64,000 nt of DNA. Origin: Haloferax sulfurifontis ATCC BAA-897 (GTDB taxonomy: Archaea > Halobacteriota > Halobacteria > Halobacteriales > Haloferacaceae). The notes beneath the pieces were generated by a model, which was not told the DNA's origin, ran no database searches, and saw only the letters and a program-made list of their open reading frames with translations. A program made the position numbers and the translations under genes. The stretch lies in NCBI RefSeq assembly GCF_000337835.1, contig NZ_AOLM01000029.1:1-64000 (forward strand). The letters are read 5' to 3'. Below are positions 34,368 to 42,868 of this stretch, in pieces. Positions within the stretch are counted from its first letter, which is position 1, and each line of letters begins with the position of its first letter.

Positions 34368-35072
34368 TCAGAGGAGGATAGCCGTGAGGACAAAGTTTGC
34401 GACAGTCGCGACGGCTAATCCCGGCCAGATACTTTGAGTTCCTTGGGAAGCAACGCCGAGGATCACGCCAAGTCCGAATGCATAGACGAGGAGATACAGC
34501 ACAGCCTGAATCGGTTCGAAGAAGAAGATTGGAATTGATTGGAAGACAGTGAATACGATTGCTTGACCGACGACTGCCACTTTCGGTTGCGTCCGACGGT
34601 TTAACGCCTGTAGCAACCAACCACGAAAGAACAGCTCTTCGCTGTACAGAGTAACAAAGCCGCTGAACAGAGCCAGTCCCGCCCATCGCCCCAACCCATC
34701 GAACCGAACTAACCACGCAAACGTGGGGTCTGGGCCTTCTAATGCGAGCACGAGCAAGCGGTCATAGACGCCGCTCCACGGTTCAAACAAGATGAGCAGA
34801 ACCGCGTATGCGATACCTGCGGTGATCGTGGCTCGAAGCCCTGTCCCAATGTCCGGTATTCGGAATCCAACACGATCGGCGTCTCGGTACCGAATAAGAC
34901 TGATTAACGGGACAATCAACCAGAAGAGCTGAAAGATCGGCGTCGTCGTCTCTAGTATCATCGGAGTTATCACCAGCGCAATGAGCGCAAGTCCTGTCCA
35001 GGCTAGAGCGATAGTGACTCGATGCTGTAATAACCGATAGACCGACCTCCCCGACTCATTAGTCAGCGTCAT
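34368..35072 (-). CDS. CPBP-family membrane protein, metal-ligand histidines missing
   Basis: This 234-aa protein has six or seven transmembrane segments and the first CPBP motif SEELFFRG (EE-x3-R, about residues 143-150). The second motif, normally F-x3-H, reads FTVFQS. The third, normally H-x3-N, reads AVATVAN. Two expected zinc-ligand histidines are therefore Gln and Ala, so it is probably an inactive or altered member of the CAAX-protease/bacteriocin-processing family. It is the last gene of a minus-strand run that includes an ABC exporter. Confidence 0.75.
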   Translation of the reverse strand: MTLTNESGRSVYRLLQHRVTIALAWTGLALIALVITPMILETTTPIFQLFWLIVPLISLIRYRDADRVGFRIPDIGTGLRATITAGIAYAVLLILFEPWSGVYDRLLVLALEGPDPTFAWLVRFDGLGRWAGLALFSGFVTLYSEELFFRGWLLQALNRRTQPKVAVVGQAIVFTVFQSIPIFFFEPIQAVLYLLVYAFGLGVILGVASQGTQSIWPGLAVATVANFVLTAILL

Positions 35073-35078
35073 GCACTA

Positions 35079-35273
35079 CTAACTCTGCCTCACTGAAGAC
35101 CGATTCTTCACCGACGCGCCAGCGCCGACGAAGAGCAAGCCGAGCGCGCCCAGTGCATATGTTGAGGTATCGACTGGCGATCCGAGTGCGAGCATCGCGG
35201 CCCCTCCGACGAAACAGAGGAGTCCCGCGACGAGCAATCCATTTCCGATGAGGTGAGTGGTGTCTTCGTCCAT
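35079..35273 (-). CDS. Two-helix small membrane protein
   Basis: This 64-aa protein starts MDEDTTHLIGNG at 35273. It has two transmembrane segments (LLVAGLLCFVGGAAMLAL and TYALGALGLLFVGAGASV) and a basic C-terminus. It is paralogous to the protein at 45402-45596 (the GALGLLFVGAGAS and GALALISVGVGAS segments align). It is encoded 7 bp upstream of the CPBP-like gene 34368-35072. Its function is unknown. Small proteins of this kind in export loci may be modulators or peptide substrates, but nothing shows that here. Confidence 0.65.
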   Translation of the reverse strand: MDEDTTHLIGNGLLVAGLLCFVGGAAMLALGSPVDTSTYALGALGLLFVGAGASVKNRSSVRQS

Positions 35274-35298
35274 TGATGTTTCCTGATCCAAGGGCGGT

Positions 35299-36168
35299 TT
35301 ACGTTTCGGCGTTCCAATCCGGATTGACTCGGTAATCGTAGAGGTGGACGCCGGTCGCTGCGACGACAAGCAGTACAGCCGCCCACGTGATAACCGCATG
35401 TGATCCGTTCAGCGTGACAAGCGTGCTCCAGTCGATAGCGTCACCGACGAGAACGACATCGAGGTTGAGCGGCACCTGACCGGTCGTCGCATTGTCGGTC
35501 CCGTGCATCAGCATCGCCAACAGTACGCTCCCGCCGGAGCCGTTGAACACCCAGCCGAGGAGCACGGAGAACGCAATAATCCCGACGAAGTAGGCGACGA
35601 CGAGTTCGAGCGGCCAGTCGGCCCGGAATCCACCGGGAACGAACTGGGGCAGATGCCATAGCCCCCAGAATACGCCGACGATGAGGGCCGCGGCAAATCC
35701 GCCATACCGTTCTTGCATTTCAGGCTGGGCGAATCCTCGCCAGCCGAACTCCTCCTGACCACCGCCGATGAACGTCCCGAGAATGATTCCGATGACGACC
35801 GTTATCGGGTCGAAATCGAAGGCTGCCCAGTCGATCGGGCCGCCGAGCGCCCACGAGGCGACTCCTGCCGCGTACGTAATCGCGAACGGAATTAGGATCG
35901 CGGCGGCGTACCACTTCGGATGGACGCGCCAGGTGAAGACATCGTCGAGCCACCTCCTGACGCTCTCACCGCTCGCCCACAGGACGATCGCAGCAGCAAC
36001 TCCCGGTGAAAGCGGGCTCAGGAAGCCTTCGATGAACCATCGACTCCAAGACGGTTCCATTTCGAGGAGCTTCGGAATCGCATCGAGCGTCCACGAGAGC
36101 GCGTACGCCAGTACGAAGAACGACGTGATCCGATACTGACCGACCCGTTGCTTGAGTAGTGATGCCAT
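35299..36168 (-). CDS. CPBP-family intramembrane metalloprotease
   Basis: This 289-aa protein has about eight transmembrane helices and a complete catalytic set: GQEEFGWRG (EE-x3-R), FWGLWHLPQF (F-x3-H) and LLAMLMHGTDN (H-x3-N). CPBP proteins cleave within or near the membrane; known members process prenylated CAAX proteins or confer bacteriocin self-immunity. It is on the same strand, 113 bp downstream of the ABC permease gene. The substrate is not known. Confidence 0.9.
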   Translation of the reverse strand: MASLLKQRVGQYRITSFFVLAYALSWTLDAIPKLLEMEPSWSRWFIEGFLSPLSPGVAAAIVLWASGESVRRWLDDVFTWRVHPKWYAAAILIPFAITYAAGVASWALGGPIDWAAFDFDPITVVIGIILGTFIGGGQEEFGWRGFAQPEMQERYGGFAAALIVGVFWGLWHLPQFVPGGFRADWPLELVVAYFVGIIAFSVLLGWVFNGSGGSVLLAMLMHGTDNATTGQVPLNLDVVLVGDAIDWSTLVTLNGSHAVITWAAVLLVVAATGVHLYDYRVNPDWNAET

Positions 36169-36281
36169 AGGTCCTCAGTCGCCTCCGTCGAGAGAAACCG
36201 CTTCCGTCCGGAGTCGGATGATTTCCGTATTTCCGTTCGACATTATTGTGATCTGGTGTGTATGGTTTTGAACTGTTGGCG

Positions 36282-37154
36282 CTACAGGTCTGCGACGCTG
36301 AACCGGTAATACCCAATGAGGAACGGGACGATGATCCAGAGTGCGAGAATCACGATTCCCATTTCCGGGCTCAGGAAGAATGGATCGGGTTCGGCCGGCG
36401 TCACTTCGACTCCGACGCCCGATTGGGGGGGTGCTGCACCGGCCATCTCCGCTAACTCGGGGAGGAGAGCGACGACCGTCGAGAGATATGCCGAAGACGG
36501 CGATACCTGACTGACGAGGAACACCCAATCGGGCATCATTGACGGGAGGTTGAACCCGTTGACGACGTAGACGGCCGCCATCGGGACGACGTCCCACAAC
36601 AGTTCGAAGACGACGAAGAATCCGAGTGCGAGTGTGGTCGCACGTGAGGTGGAACCCGTCGTCGCCGAGAGTCCGACCACGATTCCCGCGTAAATCCCCG
36701 CGAAACCGAGCGTTACGAGAACGAAGACGAGTGTCGCACCTAGTTCGAGTGTCCCAAGCAGTACGGAGCCGAATCCTAAGCCAACGAGAAGCCCGACTCC
36801 GAGACCGAACACGAGAACCGCTGCCCGTCCGACGACCTTTCCGGCGAAGACGTTCAAGCGGTTGGTCGGCAACGAGAGTAGCAGTTTGATGCTCCCGATT
36901 TCACGTTCACCGGCGAGAGACTTGTAACAGACCACGATTGCAGCGAGTGGGACGAATAGCCCGATGAGTCCGACCGTGAAGAAGACGAGACCGGCGAACG
37001 TCGCACCACCAGCTCCACCGAACAGTTCGGGAACCTCGACGTACGAGTACGTCGAGACGAGCGACAGCAGGACGAACACTGCCACGAGCGCCCAGAGTGC
37101 CCGTGACTGGATGGCATCTCGGAAGTCCTTCTTCGCAATCGCCAGCCACGTCAT
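36282..37154 (-). CDS. ABC-2-type transporter permease
   Basis: This 290-aa permease starts MTWLAIAKKDFRDAIQSRAL, the typical N-terminal amphipathic helix of ABC-2 (NatB/GldF-like) permeases. About six transmembrane helices follow, ending FLIGYYRFSVADL. An extracellular loop includes a proline/glutamate-rich part (EVTPAEPDPFF). The start overlaps the ATPase stop by 4 bp. Together they form an exporter of unknown substrate, perhaps a peptide or lipid, and CPBP genes lie on both sides. Confidence 0.88.
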   Translation of the reverse strand: MTWLAIAKKDFRDAIQSRALWALVAVFVLLSLVSTYSYVEVPELFGGAGGATFAGLVFFTVGLIGLFVPLAAIVVCYKSLAGEREIGSIKLLLSLPTNRLNVFAGKVVGRAAVLVFGLGVGLLVGLGFGSVLLGTLELGATLVFVLVTLGFAGIYAGIVVGLSATTGSTSRATTLALGFFVVFELLWDVVPMAAVYVVNGFNLPSMMPDWVFLVSQVSPSSAYLSTVVALLPELAEMAGAAPPQSGVGVEVTPAEPDPFFLSPEMGIVILALWIIVPFLIGYYRFSVADL

Positions 37155-38071
37155 GCGCTGACCTCCTGTTCGTCCTCGGTGTAGCGAACGAAAAGGTCTT
37201 CGAGCGATGACTCGACGACCGAGAAATCCCGAACCGACGTTACGTCGGCGTCGATGGCTTGCAGGACGGCGAACTTCGAGGCATCATCGACGACGACTCG
37301 GAGCCGACCGTTGTCGATCGATGCACTTCCGACACCGTTGAGGTTGGCGACTCGATCGACAGTAGATCCATTGAGTTCCGAGACAGATACGTACAGGACT
37401 TCGCCTGTCTCGGTCGCGTCGCGGAGACCATCGATGGTATCGACGGCGACGAGTTGGCCGCGATTGATGATCGCTACGCGGTCACAGACCGCCTCGACCT
37501 GCTCCATCACGTGGCTAGAGAAGAACACTGTCGTACCGCGTTCGTTCTCCTCGCGGATGATCTCCCGCATCTCGCGGGCACCGTTCGGGTCCAGTCCGGT
37601 AGACGGCTCGTCGAGGACGAGTAAGTCGGGATCACCGACGAGCGCCATGGCGAAGACCAGCCGTTGCCGCATCCCCTTCGAGTACCCGCCTGCTTTCCGG
37701 TCGGCGGCGTCGGCGATACGAACCCGTTCGAGGAGTGCGTTCACGTCCTCGTCCGCGTCTTTCATCTCCAAGACAAATTCCAGGTGTTGCCGACCAGTGA
37801 GCCGGTCGTAGATGTGGTAAGCGTCGGGGAGAACGCCAGTTTTCCGCCGAACTGCTTCGCCTTCTCGCTGAGCGTCGTAACCGAGAACGGTTACGGTGCC
37901 CGCTGTTGGACGGATAAAGTCGAGCAGGATGTCGATCGTCGTGGACTTACCCGCGCCGTTCGGGCCGAGGAACCCGAAGATCTCGCCCTCCTCGACGCGC
38001 AGGTCGAGGCCGTCGACGGCGACGACGTCTCCGAACTGTTTCGTCAGTCCGTCGATGTCTATCGCGGCCAT
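37151..38071 (-). CDS. ABC-2-type transporter ATP-binding protein
   Basis: This roughly 306-aa ATPase has FLGPNGAGKSTTIDILL (Walker A), YSKGMRQRLVFAMALVGDPDLLVLDEPSTGLDP (signature SKGMRQR, Walker B and D-loop) and a switch histidine in FFSSHVMEQVE. The C-terminal 90 residues are the usual non-ATPase extension. The start ATG at 38071 (MAAIDIDGLTKQFGD) is preferred over 38095. It drives the adjacent permease. Confidence 0.93.
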   Translation of the reverse strand: MAAIDIDGLTKQFGDVVAVDGLDLRVEEGEIFGFLGPNGAGKSTTIDILLDFIRPTAGTVTVLGYDAQREGEAVRRKTGVLPDAYHIYDRLTGRQHLEFVLEMKDADEDVNALLERVRIADAADRKAGGYSKGMRQRLVFAMALVGDPDLLVLDEPSTGLDPNGAREMREIIREENERGTTVFFSSHVMEQVEAVCDRVAIINRGQLVAVDTIDGLRDATETGEVLYVSVSELNGSTVDRVANLNGVGSASIDNGRLRVVVDDASKFAVLQAIDADVTSVRDFSVVESSLEDLFVRYTEDEQEVSA

Positions 38072-38129
38072 CTCTCCAATCCCCCTATCGTCCACACAGC
38101 GCGACGCTGTTCGGTCGTCGTGTTCGTGA

Positions 38130-39005
38130 TCATGAGTTCGAACCTCCGATGTCGGCTGGTCCGGGAATCGAACCGCGAGCGAGGGATTTCCGGCCGTAGT
38201 ACGCGACGATTGCGAGCGCGATAGCGGTATACACGACCAGGTGAACGACCGTCACGGTACCGACCGCGCGTTCGTTGATCACCCCGTCGATGAGAATCTC
38301 GTCAGGAACCAGGGGAATGAGCACGTCCGCGGTGTTTGCCATCGCATGGAGCACCATGACGATGAGGACACTGCCGGTGCTATTGTACGCCCACGCGAGG
38401 ATGACCGACAGGGTGAGTATTCCGCCGATCCAGCCAACCTGATTCACGAGGGGAAAACTCGAATGTGGGGTGACAGGGGCGAGGAAGTACGGGAGATGCC
38501 ACCCGGCCCAGACGACGCCGATGATGAGACTCGCGCTGAACGCTCCGTACCGTTCGTTGAGTCTCGCTTGAGCGAACCCCCGCCATCCGGGCTCCTCGTT
38601 CAGCCCGCCGCTGAGTACGAGCGTGAAGAGGAACAGTCCGGTGAAGAGCACCGGTGATGGGAGCGCTCGTCCGAAATCGATGGGGCCTCGAACGGCGAAG
38701 ATTCCAAGCGAGATCAGTGCCGCCGCGACGAGCGGGAGGCTAAACGCAACGATCCACCATTTCCATCCCACGCGCCACTTCGTAATCTGGCTCGCCCATT
38801 CTCTGACGTCGTCGCCTCGCAGCCACGTCACTACCGCCGCACTGACTGGCGGACCAAAACTCCCGACGTAGATGAGGATCGCCGCGGTCCAACTCGGCTC
38901 CATGAACACTGCCGGGGCGGAGATAATCCACGTGTAGGCGTACGCTCCGATGAAGAACGCCGCGACAGGATGTTCGTCAATCAAAGAGTGCTGAATCGGC
39001 GGCAT
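38130..39005 (-). CDS. CPBP-family intramembrane metalloprotease
   Basis: This 291-aa protein has eight transmembrane helices and complete motifs: LNEEPGWRGFAQ, VVWAGWHLPYF and VMVLHAMANT. It is 59 bp upstream of the ABC ATPase start on the same strand. The exporter is therefore enclosed by CPBP genes in one likely transcription unit. A promoter is expected in the AT-rich sequence near 39010-39060. Confidence 0.9.
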   Translation of the reverse strand: MPPIQHSLIDEHPVAAFFIGAYAYTWIISAPAVFMEPSWTAAILIYVGSFGPPVSAAVVTWLRGDDVREWASQITKWRVGWKWWIVAFSLPLVAAALISLGIFAVRGPIDFGRALPSPVLFTGLFLFTLVLSGGLNEEPGWRGFAQARLNERYGAFSASLIIGVVWAGWHLPYFLAPVTPHSSFPLVNQVGWIGGILTLSVILAWAYNSTGSVLIVMVLHAMANTADVLIPLVPDEILIDGVINERAVGTVTVVHLVVYTAIALAIVAYYGRKSLARGSIPGPADIGGSNS

Positions 39006-39125
39006 AACCGATACTTCTCTGGAGGACGGATAACTATTGTCATACTGATTACAAATTGGCAGACTGATTACTCAAATAGATTTGAGTAGCGGTATCGGGT
39101 CAAAGCCGGAGCTAATCCAGCTAGT

Positions 39126-39239
39126 GACTCGAGTCCGCTGACAATCGTCGTGATCCTCGTCGGTCTCATCGCTGGTCTGATCGCTGCTCGTCGTGGAACA
39201 CTGCTCTCTGCGGGAATTGGACACGGGTTTGTCGGCTGA
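39126..39239 (+). pseudogene. C-terminal remnant of another CPBP gene
   Basis: Plus-strand reading gives DSSPLTIVVILVGLIAGLIA, then ARRGTLLSAGIGHGFVG and a stop. A hydrophobic helix followed by ARRGTLLSAGIGHG is the usual C-terminal end of a CPBP protein. The orientation is opposite to its neighbours. It ends 6 bp from the ArsR-like gene stop. No start or upstream coding is left. Confidence 0.5.
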
Positions 39240-39244
39240 GAATC

Positions 39245-40237
39245 TCACTCACCACATCCATCGGAGCTCTCGCGCACGGTCTTCTCTACAACGGTAACGG
39301 AGGGCTGGTGATCGACCGATAACCTGATCTCCGTCTCGTCAAGGACGATTTCGACGGAAGCAGCGAACGGCTCCTCTGCCCTCACGGCCGTGTTCCAGTG
39401 TTCCGTGGTCGTGTACTCGAACAGTTCCCAGAGAGGGATATCGAGGAGAGAGACACCGTGTTGCCAGAAGGCCTCGATAACGACCGGATGGAACGCGACG
39501 ACGACATCGATGGGAATAGAGACGGTGAACCAACACCGGCGACATTCGTTAATTGAGACACTCATGAAGTGCTCTCCGCGCTCTAACTGCTGGACAGTAG
39601 TGTCGAGTAGCCCGTAGCATTCGGGACAGACGCCCCCTCGTACGAAGACGTACTTCGCCCAAATACCGTACCCGAAGCTATCGACGATTTCTTGCGTCGA
39701 TCGCTCTTGGGCGATGCTCTGCGGGAAGAGATCCGAGACGATCGGCGTTGCGCACTCTCGACAGTCGACGGTGAACTGCCCATCGGCCGAGTACGCATCA
39801 AGCGACCGCGCACCGCAGTTCGGACAGGCTCCCTTGACAGCCACGGGACCGAACGTGTGAGACGACTCGTACAGTCCCGAAAAGAGCGCCCGCCGAACTT
39901 TGTCACCGGCGTACGTAAGCTGATATCCATCCTCGGTTTCGACGACGAATCTACCCACAAGCTGCTTGAGGTGATAGGAGAACTGTGACGTGCTCTGGCA
40001 ACTCACGGCATCATACAGGTGCGAAAAAGACAGCGCGGACGTTTCTGCCTCCTCATTGTATTTTCTCTCGGCTAATGCGACGAGGATTTCCAGTCGTTGC
40101 TGATTGGCGAGCGCTTCGATGCTCTCGATGACGTTTTCGTCGATGTCAGTTGCGGGAACCTCCGAGCCCATTATCTCATAGTCTGCACCGGAAGCCGTGA
40201 ACGTTTGGAACGGACGTTGCAGTGTCTCTCCAGTCAT
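39245..40237 (-). CDS. ArsR-type HTH regulator with zinc-binding domains
   Basis: This 330-aa protein has an ArsR-like winged helix at about residues 35-115 (IEALANQQRLEILVALAERKYN; SFSHLYDAVSCQSTSQFSYHLKQL). It is followed by a domain with cysteine pairs CPNCGARSLDAYSADGQ, CREC, CPECYG and CRRCW, likely two zinc sites. This architecture is common in haloarchaeal regulators next to CPBP or ABC loci. It may regulate the CPBP/ABC unit. Starts at 40237 or 40171 are both possible. Confidence 0.8.
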   Translation of the reverse strand: MTGETLQRPFQTFTASGADYEIMGSEVPATDIDENVIESIEALANQQRLEILVALAERKYNEEAETSALSFSHLYDAVSCQSTSQFSYHLKQLVGRFVVETEDGYQLTYAGDKVRRALFSGLYESSHTFGPVAVKGACPNCGARSLDAYSADGQFTVDCRECATPIVSDLFPQSIAQERSTQEIVDSFGYGIWAKYVFVRGGVCPECYGLLDTTVQQLERGEHFMSVSINECRRCWFTVSIPIDVVVAFHPVVIEAFWQHGVSLLDIPLWELFEYTTTEHWNTAVRAEEPFAASVEIVLDETEIRLSVDHQPSVTVVEKTVRESSDGCGE

Positions 40238-40260
40238 TCCGGGAGGAGCACAGGTTCGAA

Positions 40261-40460
40261 TCAGATGAAACCGAAGTAGGTCACCACAACTGCCCCCATT
40301 CCCGTCAGAGTGACGACGATAGTGACCAACTCACTGATCACGGGAACGAACCCGACCAGGTACAGTACGAGCATCACTGCAACGAGACCGGCGCTCGTGG
40401 CGATACCCGCTCGTGAGGTCCGGACCCGAGTCCCGACGGGGTCACTCGGTGGCGTGCGGG
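40261..40460 (-). pseudogene. C-terminal remnant of a bactofilin-like membrane protein
   Basis: The frame ends VLYLVGFVPVISELVTIVVT, then LTGMGAVVVTYFGF. It aligns with the C-terminus of the protein at 42869-43741 (VLELLGLVPYLGEIAQLTVS, LVGFGAVLNTYFGL). The N-terminal adhesive part is missing and the upstream residues look random. It is a duplicate reduced to one hairpin of transmembrane helices. Confidence 0.5.
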
Positions 40461-40599
40461 ACCAACAGGAAGCGTAGACTACTACTTGACATATCTGCCT
40501 CACCACGTCATTCTACCGGACTTGAGAACCTGTGTCACTCACTCGACTGGTGCTACAGACCGTCTCTGGGTCCGTTACGTTGCTTCTCCCGGACCGACG

Positions 40600-41313
40600 C
40601 TACGTAGACGAGAGGACGATGTAGCTCAGCCCCATGAGAATGGTATTGTAGATTGCGTGGACCAGTACCGGAACCGCTAGGTTGCCGGTTCGTTCGTAGA
40701 GGGCCCCGAAGATGCTCCCGACGACCGCGATCATAAGCGCCCCCGCGACGATGGCGACGGGGTTTCCAGAGTAATTGGCCAGGTGCAACGAGCCGAAAAG
40801 GAGGCTTGCCCCGACGATAGCAGGAACCGGCCCGAACCGGTCACGGAGATGTCCCTGGATGACACCCCGGAAGACGAACTCCTCGACCGGTGCCACGACC
40901 ACTATGGAGAGCGCCGCGAGCCCGAGCAGGTAGGTCGGGTCCATTGCCGCAGTCTCCCCGATGACCGAGGAGGGAAGGGGCCCGAAGGACGTCAGAAGCA
41001 TCGATAGAACGACCGCTGCGGTGATGGCCGCGACCACTCCGCCAGCGACGTACCCCAGCTCACGAACTGAAGGGAGGGCGACTGGCACGGTCAGGTCTCG
41101 AAAGCGGTAGTAGAGGTACCCGACGCCGAACATACAGAGCTGGCTGGCAGCCGTGGCCCCGATGAGAATCGGCGTGCTCTGGATATCGTAGCCCAGCGCG
41201 ACCAGTGGCACAATGAACACGACGCCTGCGAGGAGGGCGATCACGAACGTGAGAACGGTGAGACCGACCAGTTCGAGGACCATTCGGGGACCGGACTGGG
41301 ACTGGAGAGTCAC
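40600..41313 (-). CDS. CPBP-family intramembrane metalloprotease
   Basis: This 237-aa protein has about six transmembrane helices. The motifs are complete: APVEEFVFRGVIQG, LLFGSLHLANY and VLVHAIYNT. It belongs to a different CPBP subgroup (EEFVFRG, F-x2-LHL) from the EEPGWRG group that dominates the cluster. It is transcribed alone or with the downstream regulator gene. Confidence 0.9.
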   Translation of the reverse strand: MTLQSQSGPRMVLELVGLTVLTFVIALLAGVVFIVPLVALGYDIQSTPILIGATAASQLCMFGVGYLYYRFRDLTVPVALPSVRELGYVAGGVVAAITAAVVLSMLLTSFGPLPSSVIGETAAMDPTYLLGLAALSIVVVAPVEEFVFRGVIQGHLRDRFGPVPAIVGASLLFGSLHLANYSGNPVAIVAGALMIAVVGSIFGALYERTGNLAVPVLVHAIYNTILMGLSYIVLSST

Positions 41314-41452
41314 CCTGGCCAGTCAATCGACGTCCGGGTGGGGATTGCCATATGGATGAGCTGATGGGTGGCGAACATATATATGCCGCTGCGGAAGGTG
41401 CTCCGTGGCAGCTCACAGTGCTTTTCTGAAGCTCGACATCTCCGGAACAGGC

Positions 41453-41905
41453 TTATCGATCCGATTCGGACATGGCAGCACGGACTGCGGAGGCCAGTTC
41501 GTCTGGTTGCTGGCTTCCAATCAACAGGTCGCGGTCATCAGGTCGGGTGAGGAACACACCGCGCGGGCCACTGACGTTGTACGCGATCGCTCCCGGTCGC
41601 CAGCGGATGCCCCACCCACCGTACTCCTGGAGGGGTCGGTACGTCGTCACCTCGACGGACTCGATCGCCGGCCAGGGCACTCGTCTGAACGACCGGTGAA
41701 GTGGAGCGAACCTGATGTAGAGGCCGTCATCTCGGACCTCGGTAACGAGTCGGAGCGACCACATGAACCCAGCAACTGCTCCGGTGAGGACTATCCCGAG
41801 TGGTCCACTTCCAACGACGGTTACGAGACCGACGATGCCAAGCAGTGTCCAGAGCCACCACTGTCGGAATCGTTGTTCTTCGCGGAAGACAACCTGGCAT
41901 GACAC
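41453..41905 (-). CDS. Membrane protein with PH-like domain (DUF6141-like)
   Basis: This 150-aa protein has two transmembrane segments at residues about 16-54 and then a beta-rich domain, DDGLYIRFAPLHRSFRRVPW and GGWGIRWRPGAIAYNVSG. The order (two helices, R-F-x-P-x-H, then GGWGIR) fits haloarchaeal DUF6141-like proteins. The function is unknown. It is 31 bp downstream of a CPBP gene on the same strand. Confidence 0.65.
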   Translation of the reverse strand: MSCQVVFREEQRFRQWWLWTLLGIVGLVTVVGSGPLGIVLTGAVAGFMWSLRLVTEVRDDGLYIRFAPLHRSFRRVPWPAIESVEVTTYRPLQEYGGWGIRWRPGAIAYNVSGPRGVFLTRPDDRDLLIGSQQPDELASAVRAAMSESDR

Positions 41906-41936
41906 ACTCTAGACTGGGGTGGAAGGGATAAGTACA

Positions 41937-42770
41937 TTAGCGAGCCGAGTAGTCGGCACCAAGCAACGGACCAGCGGCGATGACAAGGGCGACGATCACG
42001 ACAGTAAGTGTTGTGACGAGAAGTCCGAGCCCGAGCGGTCTCGTCGCACCTGCGACACCCCCGACCGGGTAGTAGTTCAGGAGCGCGTTGCCGCTCGCGT
42101 GCAAGAGTATCGCCGGCAGGACGCTTCCATTGACTCGGTTCGTGAGCCACGACAACAGAATCGAGAGTTCGACGAGTTGGAGCAGATAGAGGCCCAGGGG
42201 GAGCGTGTGATGGATGGTGCCCGGGATGAAAACCAGCGGGAGATGCCATCCGGCCCAGACGACGCCAACGATGAGCCCGGCCCTGAGCGGGCTGTACGTC
42301 TCTTGAAGTGCTGGCAGGAGGTATCCGCGCCAGCCGGGTTCCTCAAGGCCGCCGCCGAACAGGACGATGAACCCGAGAAAGAGCGGATACTCGATGATAC
42401 CCGGGAGCACGTCCGGTGTCACGACGCCATCGAAGAGGACGACGTGGATCGCGGCTGCAGTCAGAAACAGGGCGACCGGAAGCGCGAGCGCAAGTGCGTA
42501 GTACCGCAGTGCAACTCTAGTCTCGAAGATGGATCGAAGCCACGCCCTCAGTGACCGATCCGATGCCCGAGTGAGGAGTATTCCCGTTGCGAACGGTCCG
42601 AGCCCGCCGAGAACGAACAGGACCGTTCCTGTGAGTGTCGACCCGGTCTCGCTGATCGCCCACACGGTCCACAGCGACCACGAGATGGTGTACGTGAGGA
42701 CGGTGTACCCGAGTAGCGTCGCTCGGGGCGACCAGTCTGCGACAGCGACCGCATACGATCGTGACCGCAT
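41937..42770 (-). CDS. CPBP-family intramembrane metalloprotease
   Basis: This 277-aa protein has about eight transmembrane segments and complete motifs: GGGLEEPGWRGYLLPAL, VWAGWHLPLVF and AILLHASGNAL. It belongs to the same EEPGWRG subgroup as the proteins at 38130, 48410 and 53211, to which it is clearly more similar than to the others. Confidence 0.9.
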   Translation of the reverse strand: MRSRSYAVAVADWSPRATLLGYTVLTYTISWSLWTVWAISETGSTLTGTVLFVLGGLGPFATGILLTRASDRSLRAWLRSIFETRVALRYYALALALPVALFLTAAAIHVVLFDGVVTPDVLPGIIEYPLFLGFIVLFGGGLEEPGWRGYLLPALQETYSPLRAGLIVGVVWAGWHLPLVFIPGTIHHTLPLGLYLLQLVELSILLSWLTNRVNGSVLPAILLHASGNALLNYYPVGGVAGATRPLGLGLLVTTLTVVIVALVIAAGPLLGADYSAR

Positions 42771-42868
42771 TCAGTCACATCCGACGGTTGTTGCGCGGGT
42801 TCTGTCACACCGGGGCTGTCGTAGTGTATGGGCTCGGGTACTCGGGTCTCGAAGCACTGTGAACATGC

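Noticed and set aside
41919-42554. 211-aa plus-strand ORF opposite a CPBP gene
   Set aside because: It is the antisense of the CPBP gene. The acidic/basic composition follows from complementing membrane-helix codons.
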